Shown in pieces: positions 29,601-40,319 of a stretch of DNA of 64,000 nucleotides. The translations under genes were made by a program, and so were the position numbers. Origin of the DNA: Psychromonas arctica DSM 14288 (GTDB lineage Bacteria; Pseudomonadota; Gammaproteobacteria; Enterobacterales; Psychromonadaceae); NCBI RefSeq assembly GCF_000482725.1, contig NZ_KI519477.1, positions 361,585 to 425,584 on the forward strand, read 5' to 3'. Below the pieces are notes generated by a model that saw only the letters and a program-made list of their open reading frames with translations, made no database searches and had not been told where the DNA came from. Numbering within the stretch: the first letter of the stretch is position 1; the number at the start of each line of letters is the position of its first letter.

Positions 29601-31325
29601 TTATTGAATGTTAGCTTGAGCAGCCATTAAACTATCACTAATATTAAAGCCATAGATAATGACCAAACCAATAATGCCCGTTGCTACAACATAATAAAAA
29701 GTAGGGATCGCCGTTCTACGTAATGTGATCCCCTCACGACCAAGTAAACCAACCGTAGCGGAGGCGGCAACCACATTATGGATAGCAATCATATTACCAG
29801 CTGCAGCACCAACCGCTTGCAGTGAAACAACCGCAACACTTGAAACCCCCAATGTTTGCGCCACTTCAAATTGAAACTGGCTAAACATCATATTTGAAAC
29901 CGTATTAGACCCCGCAATAAATGCACCGAGTGCACCAATAGAAGCACTCAACCCTGGAAATAAAGTACCTACAATATCAGATGCAAAATTTGCAGTAGTC
30001 ACCGGCATACTGGCTAAATCAGCCCCATTAATACCTGAATTGATAAAAATACGTACCATCGGTACTGTGAAGACTAAAACAAAACCAGCGCCAATTAATG
30101 TTTTACTCGACTCTTTAAATGCACAACCTAACGGTTTGATACTGCGGGCCTGTATTAACACGGCCAATAATGCAATAAATACTAAGATGCCACCTGGAAG
30201 ATACAATGGTTGAATAGCTGCACTGACCCCCGTTTCACCTAATATGTTATTAAACGATAAACTAACACTCTTCAATAACCCCTTAAACTCAGGACTAACA
30301 CGACTAGCAACAAGTACCACTGCTAATAACAAATATGGAAGCCAAGCAAGTGCAAGACCCATCTCTTTTGTTTTAGCAGATTTTTTTAAGCCAGCTTTTA
30401 AATCCATTTTTAATGAACCTAACCACTCTCTAGGCCACTTATCTTCACTTTCAAAATCCCAGGTAGTTTTAGGCACTAGAAAACCTTTTTTAGCGGCTGT
30501 CACTACAACGGCCAGGCTCACTAAACCACCCATTAACGAAGGAAATTCAGCACCAAGAAAAACGCCTGTTAATGCATAGGGGACGGTAAATGCTAAACCA
30601 GCAAAGAGTGCAAAAGGTAAAATATCTAAGCCTTCAGTCCAACTTTTTTTGCGACCAAAAAATCGAGTTAACATCATCGCCATTAATACTGGAATAAACG
30701 TCCCTACGACAGCATGAATAACCGCCACGTTGCTCGTGATTTCTTGTAAATAGATATCCCACGTTGAACCACCCGCAATTAGCACTTCTGAAATATTATG
30801 TGTATCAAGCCCTTTATTGACACCAACAATGATTGGCGTCCCAACAGCGCCAAATGATACCGGAGTAGATTGAATCATCATTCCCATAACCACCGCAGCC
30901 AAAGCAGGAAAACCGATTGCTACCAATAATGGCGCAGCAATTGCTGCAGGTGTTCCAAATCCAGATGCCCCTTCGATAAATGAACCAAAGCACCAAGCAA
31001 TAATGATCGCTTGTATACGGCGATCTGCTGAAATATCAATGAAGCCATTACGGATCACACTAATTGCGCCAGTATGCTTCAAGGTATTAAGTAAAAAGAT
31101 AGCTCCGAAGACAATCCATAATACCGCAACGGTAATGGTTAAACCTTGTAAAGAGGAAGCAATGATCCTTGTTATTGACATATCCCAAGCGAAAACAGCA
31201 ACGGCGACTGTCAATACAAAAGCAACTGGCATAGCGCGTTTTGCAGGCCAATTTAGCCCTACCAGTAATATAGCCGCGACCACTATTGGTGAAAAAGCAA
31301 TTAACGCAAGTAAAGTATCGTTCAT
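29601..31325 (-). CDS. lldP: L/D-lactate permease, LctP family
   Basis: LctP-family secondary transporters import lactate (and glycolate) with protons. The 574 residues form about 12-14 transmembrane segments. Family signatures visible are [41 protein letters not shown] and [22 protein letters not shown]. Length and motifs fit E. coli LldP. It is transcribed first and the dehydrogenase gene follows 110 bp later. A divergent LysR gene lies 148 bp upstream and is the likely local regulator. Confidence 0.94.
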   Translation of the reverse strand: MNDTLLALIAFSPIVVAAILLVGLNWPAKRAMPVAFVLTVAVAVFAWDMSITRIIASSLQGLTITVAVLWIVFGAIFLLNTLKHTGAISVIRNGFIDISADRRIQAIIIAWCFGSFIEGASGFGTPAAIAAPLLVAIGFPALAAVVMGMMIQSTPVSFGAVGTPIIVGVNKGLDTHNISEVLIAGGSTWDIYLQEITSNVAVIHAVVGTFIPVLMAMMLTRFFGRKKSWTEGLDILPFALFAGLAFTVPYALTGVFLGAEFPSLMGGLVSLAVVVTAAKKGFLVPKTTWDFESEDKWPREWLGSLKMDLKAGLKKSAKTKEMGLALAWLPYLLLAVVLVASRVSPEFKGLLKSVSLSFNNILGETGVSAAIQPLYLPGGILVFIALLAVLIQARSIKPLGCAFKESSKTLIGAGFVLVFTVPMVRIFINSGINGADLASMPVTTANFASDIVGTLFPGLSASIGALGAFIAGSNTVSNMMFSQFQFEVAQTLGVSSVAVVSLQAVGAAAGNMIAIHNVVAASATVGLLGREGITLRRTAIPTFYYVVATGIIGLVIIYGFNISDSLMAAQANIQ

Positions 31326-31473
31326 ATTATGTTTCCTTCCTTAGAACAGTTGGTAAGCCGTCATAAACACAGTTTAAAAAGTAAAATTTATAATTTTTGT
31401 TTATATTTATTGTTGTCAGTTTGTTAATGGAGTGTGACGATACTCCTTTCCTTTTTATCGATATAGGGAAATA

Positions 31474-32409
31474 ATGAAAAACATTATTTCCAAAATTAAG
31501 ATAATTATGACAAAAACAGATGATCTGATTCTATTTGCGCAAGTGGTAGAGCATGGTTCTTTCAGTAAAGTCGCTGAGCTCAATTCCCTCACAAACTCAG
31601 TGGTTAGTAAGCATATAGCCCGATTAGAGACAGAACTTGGTGTGCAACTTTTATATAGAACGACAAGAAAGTTAACGTTAAGTGAAGCAGGAAAGGTGCT
31701 CTATCAAGGTGCTAAAAATGTGAAGCAGGCCGCTACCGAAGCAATTGACGCCGTCTATGGTTATGGCGAAAGTATGACCGGACACATTAAAATGTCAGTT
31801 CCGACCATTTCTGGTGACTTGCTATTGGCGAACTCAGTTGCTGAATTTTGTCGCATGCATCCTGGATTTACCGTTGATATGTCGCTCAAAAATTCATTTG
31901 TTGATCTAATTGAAGGAGGTTATGACTTAGTGATTAGAACTGCACAACTTGAAGATTCTAATTTGATCGCAAGACACCTGATCGATTCACAATGGGTCAT
32001 TTGCGCTGCACCAAGCTATATAGCTAGCGCAGGTATACCAGTAACACCTGAAGACATAGTTAACCATAATTGCCTACAGTATGCTTATCAAACAACGGGG
32101 GCTTCAGAGTGGGAATTTAAAGGTGAGCATGAGAATTATCTTATTAAAGTCACGGGTAATTTTTCTACTAATAATGCGGGGGCATTAAGAAAAGCAGCAT
32201 TAGGGGGAAATGGCCTTGCCTATGTGCCACGTTGTTTAGTCTATCAAGATTTTTTAAAAGGTGACTTAATTGATATTTTTCCAGATCAAGTGGGGAAAAA
32301 ACTAGGGATTTATGCCGTTTACCCTTTTACGCGCCAACCTCCTAGAAAAATTCGTTTGTTGATTGAGCATATTAAACAAAGTTATGCTGCAATAGCAGAG
32401 TCGTTTTAG
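31474..32409 (+). CDS. LysR-family transcriptional regulator, probably of the lactate genes
   Basis: An N-terminal winged helix-turn-helix (FAQVVEHGSFSKVAEL, LTNSVVSKHIARLETELG, LLYRTTRKLTLSEAG) precedes a periplasmic-binding-like effector domain (about 95-305). The sequence groups with the short LysR regulators of the AaeR/YafC type. The ATG at 31474 has a ribosome site (AGGGAAATA). An internal ATG at 31507 would give the usual LysR N-terminus (MTKTDDLILF) but lacks a good ribosome site. It diverges from lldP with a 148-bp shared control region, the classical LysR arrangement. The inducer is unknown; lactate is a guess from context. Confidence 0.87.
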   Translation: MKNIISKIKIIMTKTDDLILFAQVVEHGSFSKVAELNSLTNSVVSKHIARLETELGVQLLYRTTRKLTLSEAGKVLYQGAKNVKQAATEAIDAVYGYGESMTGHIKMSVPTISGDLLLANSVAEFCRMHPGFTVDMSLKNSFVDLIEGGYDLVIRTAQLEDSNLIARHLIDSQWVICAAPSYIASAGIPVTPEDIVNHNCLQYAYQTTGASEWEFKGEHENYLIKVTGNFSTNNAGALRKAALGGNGLAYVPRCLVYQDFLKGDLIDIFPDQVGKKLGIYAVYPFTRQPPRKIRLLIEHIKQSYAAIAESF

Positions 32410-32946
32410 AATATTAATATTAGCTGTAAGCAGGCATAACTGACTCCATTACTTATTTTGCCGACCTCATAGATATATTATTACCCCATAATGAGGCTTT
32501 TATGCGCTTCAATACGGGATCCACCTTCATCTATTCTGCATTTATAATAATTTTATAAAACTTAGATTCAAATGATAGCGCTAATACACTTATAACTTAA
32601 GTTAGGTAATTAACGATCGTTTTTAGCTTGTCGAAGTTTTTTACATTTAAAAAATCAATGGTCAACAATGAAATATATTATTCTCAATAAAAAGAAGCAC
32701 ATATGAAATAAAGTATCTTTGATAAGAAAAAAATAGACTTAAAACTATTTGTTTTGAGAGTTAAAGAAGTATATTTCGACTATTCATAAATATATAGTCG
32801 AAATAAATTACACTAATATTGTTAATTATCAAAATGATAAATAAACAATTGATTTTAAATACATTATTAATATTTATTTTATGGCACTCAACTTGCTTAT
32901 ACTTAATTATAGATACCTATTTGTAAATATAAACAAGGAAGATAAT
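32410..32946. other. Gene-free AT-rich stretch before the PEP-CTERM gene
   Basis: No supported gene. Near 32774-32803 a 10-bp inverted repeat (TTTCGACTAT and ATAGTCGAAA, 10-base loop) lies about 145 bp before the PEP-CTERM start, a possible operator or hairpin. The sequence from 32820 to 32900 is extremely AT-rich, as expected for a promoter. Confidence 0.45.
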
Positions 32947-33549
32947 ATGAATATAACTAAATTAGTAGTAAGTGGCGTACTTGCTACAACAATGTCACTA
33001 TCAGCTAACGCTACATTAATGACTATAGAGACTAAAGCCATCACAACAGCAATCGATAGTAGTGATTTAAATAGTTCATGGGCTGCTGAAACCTCATCAA
33101 CGCTAACAAACACAGTTAATGCCTTTGAACAATATCAAACAGGTCAAAATTCTATTAACCGATTTTCACTAGAATTTACTACTGAAAATGCTGCAACCTG
33201 GGGATTCCAAGCTGGTCTAGATGCTCATTATGGAGCGGCTATTTATGTAAATGGAAGTTTAGTTGAAAATAGAACAGATGATTTATGGTGGGCTAATTCA
33301 TGGTCAAACTCTGACGTTATCACCGCCAGCGCTATCGACATTGTAGCAGGCAATAACCTATTAGAAATATATTGGGCTGAAGCTTGTTGTAATGGTGCTA
33401 ATTCAATTAGATTTAACGCCGATGGCACAAACTGGGAAACATTAACTACAGCTAACATTACAACGGCAATACCTGAACCAGCAGCCTTAGCATTACTAGG
33501 GTTTGGATTATTAGGCTTTAGTTTACGTCGTAATAAAAAAGCATCATAA
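32947..33549 (+). CDS. Exported PEP-CTERM protein (CCxG type)
   Basis: The 200-residue protein has a signal peptide (MNITKLVVSGVLATTMSLSA) and a C-terminal sorting tag: PEPAALALLGFGLLGFSL then RRNKK. This is the PEP-CTERM motif, transmembrane helix and basic tail recognised by exosortase. The middle is a beta-rich, Trp-rich extracellular domain with the motif EACCNGANSIRF, which suggests the CCxG family of PEP-CTERM proteins. I chose the ATG at 32947 because AAGGAAGATAAT precedes it and it starts the signal peptide. A start at 32881 would bury the signal peptide. Exosortase itself is not in this window. The function is unknown. Confidence 0.83.
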   Translation: MNITKLVVSGVLATTMSLSANATLMTIETKAITTAIDSSDLNSSWAAETSSTLTNTVNAFEQYQTGQNSINRFSLEFTTENAATWGFQAGLDAHYGAAIYVNGSLVENRTDDLWWANSWSNSDVITASAIDIVAGNNLLEIYWAEACCNGANSIRFNADGTNWETLTTANITTAIPEPAALALLGFGLLGFSLRRNKKAS

Positions 33550-33793
33550 AAATAACAGGGAGATAAAGCACAATCATCTTCCCAAATACAATCCGGTGCA
33601 GCTGTGCATCGGAGCTTCTATCAAAACACTTCTATAATATCTATTTAGCTATATCACAACCTATCAATACAAGTCACTATCAGCCACATAGCAATAGTAA
33701 ACTACCCTATGTTACTTGCTTTAATAAAAGAAGTTATAACCCTTTACAGAAGCTATCAGTATCATAAAACACCTAAGCTCTCTTTTTTGAATC

Positions 33794-33922
33794 CGCCAAT
33801 ATTATTTATCTAAAAACGTATAATTATAAATTACGCGATGATAGTAGAAACAAAACCAGAGCCTGTTTGTACTTCGATATAGTGCCACCTTCACGAATAG
33901 CGAAATGCCCAAACCTTAATCC
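33794..33922 (-). repeat. Decayed copy 3 of the tuf 3' end
   Basis: Contains TTACGCGATGATAGTAGAAA (33831-33850), identical to the last codons and stop of tuf. Diverged versions of the preceding codons follow (GCCACCTTCACGAATAGCGAAA). The remnant of a terminator, CCTAAGCTCTCTTTTTTGAA, lies just before it near 33772-33791. Confidence 0.8.
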
Positions 33923-33928
33923 ACTTTT

Positions 33929-34049
33929 CTGAATATTATTTAACTAAAAACGTAGCAATGATATTAGGAATAACACCAGTAACTACCTGAACTTGGATTA
34001 GCGCCACCTTTACGGGTAGCGAGACGCGCAAACCTTAATCCACTTTTCT
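33929..34049 (-). repeat. Decayed copy 2 of the tuf 3' end
   Basis: The most diverged copy: GCAATGATATTAGGAATAAC replaces the genuine 3' codons. It shares GAACTTGGATTAGCGCCACC and the AACCTTAATCCACTTTTCT junction with copy 1. It is offset by exactly 342 bp (2 x 171) from the functional gene end. Confidence 0.78.
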
Positions 34050-34058
34050 ACAGGCATA

Positions 34059-34086
34059 AAAAAAGACAGCCTAAGCTGTCTTTTTT
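34059..34086. terminator. Duplicate tuf terminator (distal)
   Basis: AAAAAAGACAGC, loop CTAA, GCTGTCTTTTTT. Identical to the hairpin at 34230-34257 and 171 bp from it. Confidence 0.9.
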
Positions 34087-34220
34087 GAATATTATTTAAC
34101 TAAAAACGTGTAATTATAAATTACGCGATGATAGTAGAAACAACACCAGACACCTACCTGAACTTGGATTAGCGCCACCTTTACGGGTAGCGAAACGCGC
34201 AAACCTTAATCCACTTTTCT
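34087..34220 (-). repeat. Decayed copy 1 of the tuf 3' end
   Basis: Contains TTACGCGATGATAGTAGAAA (34121-34140) and CAACACCAG, identical to the tuf gene end (34292 onward), offset by exactly 171 bp. It then degrades through GCGCCACCTTTACGGGTAGC to the AATCCACTTTTCT junction. It is flanked on both sides by identical terminators. Confidence 0.85.
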
Positions 34221-34229
34221 ACAGGCATA

Positions 34230-34257
34230 AAAAAAGACAGCCTAAGCTGTCTTTTTT
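34230..34257. terminator. Primary tuf terminator
   Basis: A perfect 12-bp stem, AAAAAAGACAGC and GCTGTCTTTTTT, with loop CTAA, 35 bp beyond the tuf stop codon. It is symmetrical and can act on both strands. Confidence 0.93.
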
Positions 34258-34291
34258 GAATATTATTTAACTAAAAACGTGTAATTATAAA

Positions 34292-35476
34292 TTACGCGAT
34301 GATAGTAGAAACAACACCAGCACCTACAGTACGGCCACCTTCACGGATAGCGAAACGTAGACCTTCGTCCATAGCGATTGGACCAATTAGTTCAACAACG
34401 AACTTAAGGTTATCACCAGGCATTACCATTTCAACACCTTCTGGAAGCTCAACAGCACCAGTGATATCAGTTGTACGGAAGTAGAACTGTGGACGGTAAC
34501 CTTTGAAGAATGGAGTATGACGACCACCTTCATCTTTACTTAGTACGTATACTTCAGATTCGAACTTAGTATGTGGTTTGATTGAACCAGGTTTAGCTAG
34601 AACTTGACCACGTTCAACGTCTTCACGTTTAGTACCACGTAAAAGAACACCAACGTTCTCACCAGCACGACCTTCGTCAAGAAGTTTACGGAACATCTCA
34701 ACACCAGTACATGTAGTAGTAACAGTATCTTTAAGACCAACGATCTCAACAGATTCACCAACTTTGATGATACCGCGCTCAACACGACCAGTAACAACAG
34801 TACCACGACCAGCAATTGAGAATACATCTTCAATAGGTAGGATGAATGGTTTGTCGATATCACGCTCAGGAAGAGGAATGTAATTATCTAGAGCATCAGC
34901 TAGCTCAAGAATTTTCTCTTCCCACTCTGGAACACCTTCAAGTGCTTTAAGAGCTGAACCAAGGATAACTGGTAGGTCATCACCTGGGAAATCATATTCA
35001 GAAAGAAGTTCACGAACTTCCATTTCTACTAATTCTAGTAGCTCTTCATCATCAACCATGTCACATTTGTTTAAGAAAACAACTAAGTGTGGAACACCAA
35101 CTTGACGAGAAAGTAGGATGTGCTCACGAGTTTGTGGCATAGGACCATCTGTTGCAGCAACAACTAAGATACCACCATCCATTTGAGCAGCACCAGTGAT
35201 CATGTTTTTAACATAATCGGCATGTCCAGGACAGTCTACGTGTGCGTAGTGACGAGTTTCTGTATCGTATTCGATGTGAGAAGTATTGATTGTAATACCG
35301 CGCTCACGCTCTTCTGGAGCATTATCGATTGCAGAGAAATCACGGATGTCGCCACCGAATTTCTTAGTTAATACAGCAGAGATTGCAGCTGTTAAAGTAG
35401 TTTTACCATGGTCAACGTGGCCAATTGTACCTACGTTTACATGTGGTTTATTACGTTCAAATTTTTCTTTAGACAC
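34292..35476 (-). CDS. tuf: Elongation factor Tu
   Basis: EF-Tu delivers aminoacyl-tRNA to the ribosome as a GTPase. From a GTG start at 35476 the protein has 394 residues. It begins [18 protein letters not shown], with G1 GHVDHGKT, G3 DCPGHADY, G4 NKCDMVDD, and ends [11 protein letters not shown]. The GTG start follows AGAAGG with 8-base spacing and matches the E. coli start. The open frame to 35512 is only an in-frame extension. It closes the rpsL-rpsG-fusA-tuf group. Its 3' end has been copied three times downstream. Only one tuf gene is seen in this window. Confidence 0.98.
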   Translation of the reverse strand: MSKEKFERNKPHVNVGTIGHVDHGKTTLTAAISAVLTKKFGGDIRDFSAIDNAPEERERGITINTSHIEYDTETRHYAHVDCPGHADYVKNMITGAAQMDGGILVVAATDGPMPQTREHILLSRQVGVPHLVVFLNKCDMVDDEELLELVEMEVRELLSEYDFPGDDLPVILGSALKALEGVPEWEEKILELADALDNYIPLPERDIDKPFILPIEDVFSIAGRGTVVTGRVERGIIKVGESVEIVGLKDTVTTTCTGVEMFRKLLDEGRAGENVGVLLRGTKREDVERGQVLAKPGSIKPHTKFESEVYVLSKDEGGRHTPFFKGYRPQFYFRTTDITGAVELPEGVEMVMPGDNLKFVVELIGPIAMDEGLRFAIREGGRTVGAGVVSTIIA

Positions 35477-35550
35477 AGTGTGTACCTTCTTTATCAGTAA
35501 ATACCTCTCCACATGCCATCACATGGAAAGGCGTTAGTTTAATTTATTTT

Positions 35551-37647
35551 TTATTTCGCTTCAATAATTGCGTTCGCAATTTTTTTAGGCGCATCGGCAT
35601 ATTCTAAAAATTCCATCGAATAAGATGCTCGACCTTGCGTAGCTGAACGAACTGCGGTTGCATAACCGAACATTTCTGACAGCGGTACTTTAGCATGTAC
35701 GATTTTAACGCCACCAGGGCCATCGTCCATACCTTCAATAATACCTCGACGACTATTAAGGTCGCCAACAACAGTGCCCATCCAATCTTCAGGAGTTGTT
35801 ACTTCCACTTTCATCAAAGGTTCTAGGATAGTGGCATCAGCTTTTAATGCACCATCTCTAAAGCCCATCATCCCAGCAATTTTAAATGCCATTTCACTAG
35901 AGTCAACCTCATGGTATGTACCATGGAGTAAAGTGACTCGAACGTCAAGCATTGGGTAACCTGCAAGTACACCTTGGTTCATTTGTTCTTCGCAGCCTTT
36001 GCTCACCGCTGGAATGTATTCTTTTGGAATAGCATTATCAGTAATTTGGTTTACAAATTCAAAACCAGAGCCCGCCGCAAGCGGTTCTAGTTTCAATCGG
36101 ACATGGCCATAATGGCTAGGCCCTTCGCCTTGACGAATAAACTTACCTTCGACTTCAACCGTTTTACGGATTGTTTCACGGTATGCTACTTGTGGATTAC
36201 CCACGTTACAGTTCACAGAAAACTCACGACGCATACGGTCAACAATGATATCAAGGTGAAGTTCACCCATACCAGAGATCAATATTTGTCCAGACTCTTC
36301 ATTTGTTTCAACACGAAATGAAGGATCTTCGGCAGATAGTTTTTGAAGTGCTAGTGTTAGCTTATCTTGGTCAACCTTAGTTTTAGGTTCAACCGCAATT
36401 TGAATCACCGGTTCAGGAAAATCCATACGCTCAAGAATAATATTCTGTCCAACAACACAAAGCGTGTCCCCCGTAGTGACGTCTTTAAGGCCGATCGCAG
36501 CAGCGATATCGCCGGCACGAACTTCTTTGACTTCTTTACGTTCGTTAGCATGCATCTGTACGATGCGTCCTAAACGCTCTTTTTTGCCTTTAATAGGAAT
36601 AAATACTTGGTCACCAGACTTAACTACGCCTGAGTAAACTCGCATAAACGTTAACGTTCCCACAAATGGGTCCGTTGCAATTTTAAATGCAAGTGCTGCA
36701 AATGGTGCGTCGTCAGTAGCAGGACATTCAATCTCTTGGTCATTGTGTCCATTGATAGCTTTAATCGCTTCAACTTCAACCGGAGAAGGTAAATAATCAA
36801 TGACCGCATCTAACACTGCTTGAACACCTTTATTTTTAAAGGCACTGCCACAAGTCGCTAATACAATTTCATTATTTAACGTACGAATACGTAATCCAGC
36901 TTTGACTTCTTCTTCTGAAAGCTCACCTTCTTCAAGGTATTTTTCCATTAGTTCATCATTTGCTTCTGCAGCTGCTTCTACTAGTTCTTCGTGCAAAGCT
37001 TGCGCGTGCTCTAGTAGATCAGCAGGAATGTCATCATATTCAAATGTCATTCCCTGATCTGCATCGTTCCAATTAATCGCTTTCATTTTAATGAGGTCGA
37101 TAACACCACGAAAGTCTTCTTCTGTTCCAATATTCAAATGAATAGGAACACAAGTCGCACCTAAGCGATTTCGAATTTGCTCAAGTACAGATTCAAAATC
37201 AGCACCCGTACGGTCCATTTTGTTAACAAATACGATACGCGGAACGTGGTATTTATTAGCTTGACGCCATACAGTTTCTGATTGAGGTTCTACACCTGAC
37301 GAGCCACAAAATACAACTACAGCACCATCCAACACACGTAAAGAACGTTCAACTTCAATAGTGAAATCTACGTGTCCAGGGGTATCAATGATATTAATGC
37401 GGTGTTGCTCATACTGGTTTTGCATGCCCTGCCAGAAAGTAGTAGTCGCAGCGGATGTGATAGTAATACCACGTTCCTGCTCCTGCTCCATCCAGTCCAT
37501 TGTTGCTGCGCCGTCGTGAACTTCACCAATACGGTGAGATACGCCAGTGTAGAACAACACACGCTCTGTAGTAGTAGTTTTACCTGCATCGACATGAGCG
37601 ACAATACCGATATTACGGTAGCGCTCAATAGGAGTTGTACGTGACAA
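35551..37647 (-). CDS. fusA: Elongation factor G (with EF-G2-like features)
   Basis: EF-G drives translocation and, with RRF, ribosome recycling. The 698 residues start at a TTG (37647) preceded by AAGGACATTGCA and read [25 protein letters not shown]. The five EF-G domains follow: G1 AHVDAGKT, G3 DTPGHVDF, G4 NKMD, and domain [15 protein letters not shown] and [12 protein letters not shown]. Domains IV-V contain [18 protein letters not shown] and [19 protein letters not shown], which recall the EF-G2 paralogues of Shewanella and Vibrio more than the E. coli str-operon EF-G. The genomic position is nevertheless that of the primary fusA, between rpsG and tuf. Bases upstream of 37647 in the same frame are not likely coding. 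Confidence 0.94.
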   Translation of the reverse strand: MSRTTPIERYRNIGIVAHVDAGKTTTTERVLFYTGVSHRIGEVHDGAATMDWMEQEQERGITITSAATTTFWQGMQNQYEQHRINIIDTPGHVDFTIEVERSLRVLDGAVVVFCGSSGVEPQSETVWRQANKYHVPRIVFVNKMDRTGADFESVLEQIRNRLGATCVPIHLNIGTEEDFRGVIDLIKMKAINWNDADQGMTFEYDDIPADLLEHAQALHEELVEAAAEANDELMEKYLEEGELSEEEVKAGLRIRTLNNEIVLATCGSAFKNKGVQAVLDAVIDYLPSPVEVEAIKAINGHNDQEIECPATDDAPFAALAFKIATDPFVGTLTFMRVYSGVVKSGDQVFIPIKGKKERLGRIVQMHANERKEVKEVRAGDIAAAIGLKDVTTGDTLCVVGQNIILERMDFPEPVIQIAVEPKTKVDQDKLTLALQKLSAEDPSFRVETNEESGQILISGMGELHLDIIVDRMRREFSVNCNVGNPQVAYRETIRKTVEVEGKFIRQGEGPSHYGHVRLKLEPLAAGSGFEFVNQITDNAIPKEYIPAVSKGCEEQMNQGVLAGYPMLDVRVTLLHGTYHEVDSSEMAFKIAGMMGFRDGALKADATILEPLMKVEVTTPEDWMGTVVGDLNSRRGIIEGMDDGPGGVKIVHAKVPLSEMFGYATAVRSATQGRASYSMEFLEYADAPKKIANAIIEAK

Positions 37648-37724
37648 TGCAATGTCCTTCTTAAATAAAGCTTTGTGCAAATAGAAACGAAAAAGCACAA
37701 GCAAAAGCCTGTGCTAAGAATTTT

Positions 37725-38222
<498 letters not shown>

Positions 38223-38279
38223 TTACCCAAAACATATTAAAATTAAATAGTGTTTGTTTGGCCTTACTTACGGAAAGTA

Positions 38280-38654
38280 TTAAGATTTAGGCTTTTTAGC
38301 ACCGTACTTAGAACGACCGTTACGACGTGCAGAAACACCTGAAGTATCAAGTGCACCACGAATTGTATGGTAACGAACACCCGGTAAATCTTTTACACGA
38401 CCGCCGCGGATCAAGATTACACTATGCTCTTGCAAGTTATGGCCTTCACCACCGATGTACGAAGTTACTTCGAAACCGTTAGTTAGACGTACACGAGCAA
38501 CTTTACGCATTGCCGAGTTAGGTTTTTTTGGTGTAGTTGTATATACACGAGTACATACACCACGTTTTTGTGGACACGCTTCTAGCGCAGGAACGTTAGT
38601 TTTTTGAACTTTGTCCTTACGCGGTTTGCGTACCAATTGTGAAATTGTTGCCAT
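38280..38654 (-). CDS. rpsL: 30S ribosomal protein S12
   Basis: S12 lies at the decoding centre; mutations in it cause streptomycin resistance. Starting at the ATG at 38654 gives 124 residues, the universal length: [20 protein letters not shown] to [10 protein letters not shown]. The [20 protein letters not shown] and [12 protein letters not shown] segments surround the streptomycin-linked lysines (Lys43 and Lys88 region). Both show the sensitive-type residues. The frame upstream to 38690 is an untranslated extension. A ribosome site, TAGGAGC, precedes this ATG. Confidence 0.98.
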   Translation of the reverse strand: MATISQLVRKPRKDKVQKTNVPALEACPQKRGVCTRVYTTTPKKPNSAMRKVARVRLTNGFEVTSYIGGEGHNLQEHSVILIRGGRVKDLPGVRYHTIRGALDTSGVSARRNGRSKYGAKKPKS

Positions 38655-38713
38655 TGTTAAATAGCTCCTAATGTGTGTGTGAAAAATCAAGCCCTAAAGA
38701 TTAGGGTCGCAAG

Positions 38714-38742
38714 AGTTTACGCTGAATAGAAAGGCGAGTCAA
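38714..38742 (-). promoter_or_regulatory. Promoter of rpsL-rpsG-fusA-tuf
   Basis: On the minus strand, TTGACT (38737-38742) and TAAACT (38714-38719) are 17 bp apart, about 60 bp upstream of rpsL. A CTTGCGACCC discriminator follows. The position fits the str operon promoter. Confidence 0.75.
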
Positions 38743-38859
38743 TAAATAGACAATTGTGTTTTTGTTCACAAAATAAGAAAAGTAAAATGAGGCGACTAGT
38801 TATGTTTAGTTTATTGATTTAGAGGTAGGAATTGCTGTTATCTGTTTTTATCAAAAGCC

Positions 38860-39150
38860 TTACCAAGCTAACTGACTTTGACAACGAATAGTTAACGCAA
38901 CAAACTCCGCGTAGCTAACTACCTGTCCCATATTTGCTTTTAATCCACGAGCCTGTAGATCGACGTCTAATACAAACAAACGCTTACTTTGATCTAGCTG
39001 TAGCAGGTGCGAATGCTGATCCGTTGTTGCACTAACGGCTGAGACTGCATCATTAAGTAATAACAAAAGGTCATTATCACTCAATTGCTTAACACAATCT
39101 TTTAGGGCAAAGCTATTAAATGGAGAACGGCTAACAGTGTGTAATATCAT
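38860..39150 (-). CDS. tusB: tRNA 2-thiouridine sulfurtransferase subunit TusB
   Basis: TusB is part of the TusBCD heterohexamer that relays persulfide sulfur from TusA to TusE for 2-thiolation of tRNA wobble uridine. The 96 residues have the DsrH/TusB fold (MILHTVSRSPFNSFALKDCV, LFVLDVDLQARGL, VSYAEFVALTIRC). It abuts tusC and is followed by rpsL, the enterobacterial order. Confidence 0.93.
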   Translation of the reverse strand: MILHTVSRSPFNSFALKDCVKQLSDNDLLLLLNDAVSAVSATTDQHSHLLQLDQSKRLFVLDVDLQARGLKANMGQVVSYAEFVALTIRCQSQLAW

Positions 39151-39516
39151 CTAAAAACTCATTAATTGGTGTTGTTGTTGAAGATATTCATTAATTTCAT
39201 CAGTACTTAATAGCGTCGTTTTAATAACTAATTGTTCTACCGAAATATTTCTTACTGAGAGTGAATCCTGACAAACATAAATTTGCTCAACATCATAAAG
39301 CTCAAGCATTTGTAACATCGGCTGAAAATCTTTTTGCAAAATAAAATCTGCTTGATGTTTTGCTAATAATTGATAAACACCATCACCTATAAAAAATATA
39401 CTTAAGGATTCGTTAAAAGCAGACATCGCCAAGGTTAAATCTAATGCCTCACGAGCAGTACTTGAACCATGGGGAGCTTGTCGATTTATGATGCCAATTT
39501 TCTTTTCCATGTTCAT
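39151..39516 (-). CDS. tusC: tRNA 2-thiouridine sulfurtransferase subunit TusC
   Basis: Second subunit of TusBCD. The 121 residues (DsrF/TusC family) show IGIINRQAPHGSSTAREALD, FIGDGVYQLL and YDVEQIYVCQDSL. Translation starts MNMEKK; the ATG at 39516 and the one two codons on are both possible. It is separated from tusD by only 3 bp and from tusB by none, so the three are one transcriptional unit. Confidence 0.93.
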   Translation of the reverse strand: MNMEKKIGIINRQAPHGSSTAREALDLTLAMSAFNESLSIFFIGDGVYQLLAKHQADFILQKDFQPMLQMLELYDVEQIYVCQDSLSVRNISVEQLVIKTTLLSTDEINEYLQQQHQLMSF

Positions 39517-39519
39517 GCC

Positions 39520-39924
39520 CTAAAACTGTATTAATCGATCACAGCTAGCAGATAACTCAGCTAATTGCCCTAACCCGCTGAGTAAAAAAGGGGATTTAAG
39601 GTTGTAATGCTGTAAACCTAATTGTGCCGCCTCTTGCTCATTAACAATACCACGACGTAGTGATGCTGAGACACAAACTTCAAGTGCAAACTTGTATTGA
39701 GTCGCTAAAGCAACCCAGCGATCAGGTATATTCACCTCATCGCTGGCAGGGTTAATTAAATCACTGGCTGTTAGTACACCATCTAAGTAGAAAAAAACGC
39801 CGCATATTTTATGCCCAGCAGCTAATACTGCCTCGCAAAACTGTAAGGCAGAGGCGGCATTTTGACTGCTAGCTGGATTTCCAGTCACTAACAAAGAGAA
39901 TTTAATTACCTCAGAATCTGACAT
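39520..39924 (-). CDS. tusD: tRNA 2-thiouridine sulfurtransferase subunit TusD
   Basis: TusD accepts persulfide sulfur on a conserved cysteine. The 134 residues (DsrE-like) show FSLLVTGNPASSQNA, GVFFYLDGVLTA and VCVSASLRRGI. The last contains the probable catalytic Cys84, which corresponds to Cys78 in E. coli TusD. It is first in tusDCB and lies 8 bp after ridA, suggesting that ridA is in the same transcript. Confidence 0.94.
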   Translation of the reverse strand: MSDSEVIKFSLLVTGNPASSQNAASALQFCEAVLAAGHKICGVFFYLDGVLTASDLINPASDEVNIPDRWVALATQYKFALEVCVSASLRRGIVNEQEAAQLGLQHYNLKSPFLLSGLGQLAELSASCDRLIQF

Positions 39925-39932
39925 ACTAAGCC

Positions 39933-40319
39933 TTAAGCCGTGTAAGCAATTGCTTCAACTTCAACCAGTACATCTTTTGGTAAACGAGCTACTTCAACAC
40001 ATGAACGAGCAGGTGCTAATTCAGCAAAGTATTTACCATAAACTTCGTTGAATGCAACAAAGTCATTCATATCTTTAATAAAACAAGTCGTTTTAATTAC
40101 CGTTTCAGCTGATGCGCCCGCTTCTTTTAATACCGCCATTAAGTTTTTCATTACTTGCTCTGCTTGCTCAGTAACGCCACCTGCAACAACTTCCATCGAG
40201 TTAGGATCAAGTGGAATTTGACCAGAAGTGAAGACTAAATTACCTAATTGATTTGCTTGTGAATAAGGACCAATAGCGGCAGGTGCATTTTCTGTGTTAA
40301 TAATTGTTTTAGTTGTCAT
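39933..40319 (-). CDS. ridA: Enamine/imine deaminase RidA
   Basis: RidA hydrolyses reactive 2-aminoacrylate and related enamines released by PLP enzymes such as IlvA, protecting other enzymes. The 128 residues match the YjgF/YER057c/UK114 family: [28 protein letters not shown] and [21 protein letters not shown], with the catalytic arginine in PARSCVEV. In E. coli it lies elsewhere (near pyrB); here it sits upstream of tusDCB, which is unusual. Confidence 0.95.
   Translation of the reverse strand: MTTKTIINTENAPAAIGPYSQANQLGNLVFTSGQIPLDPNSMEVVAGGVTEQAEQVMKNLMAVLKEAGASAETVIKTTCFIKDMNDFVAFNEVYGKYFAELAPARSCVEVARLPKDVLVEVEAIAYTA

Larger units (their letters stand above)
33550..34291. other. Gene-free region containing decayed tandem copies of the tuf 3' end
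   Basis: No gene is supported between the PEP-CTERM gene and tuf. The left 220 bp holds a short hairpin (CCG-TGCA...TGCA-CGG near 33592-33613) and AT-rich sequence. From about 33770 to 34257 it consists of three degenerate copies of the tuf 3' end and its terminator, described separately. Confidence 0.75.

Noticed and set aside
33794..34220. A second tuf gene or tuf pseudogene of full length
   Set aside because: Only the last about 26 codons are represented in each copy; no internal tuf sequence is present.
35477..35512. N-terminal extension of EF-Tu
   Set aside because: The GTG at 35476 has a good ribosome site and gives the universal 394-residue protein.
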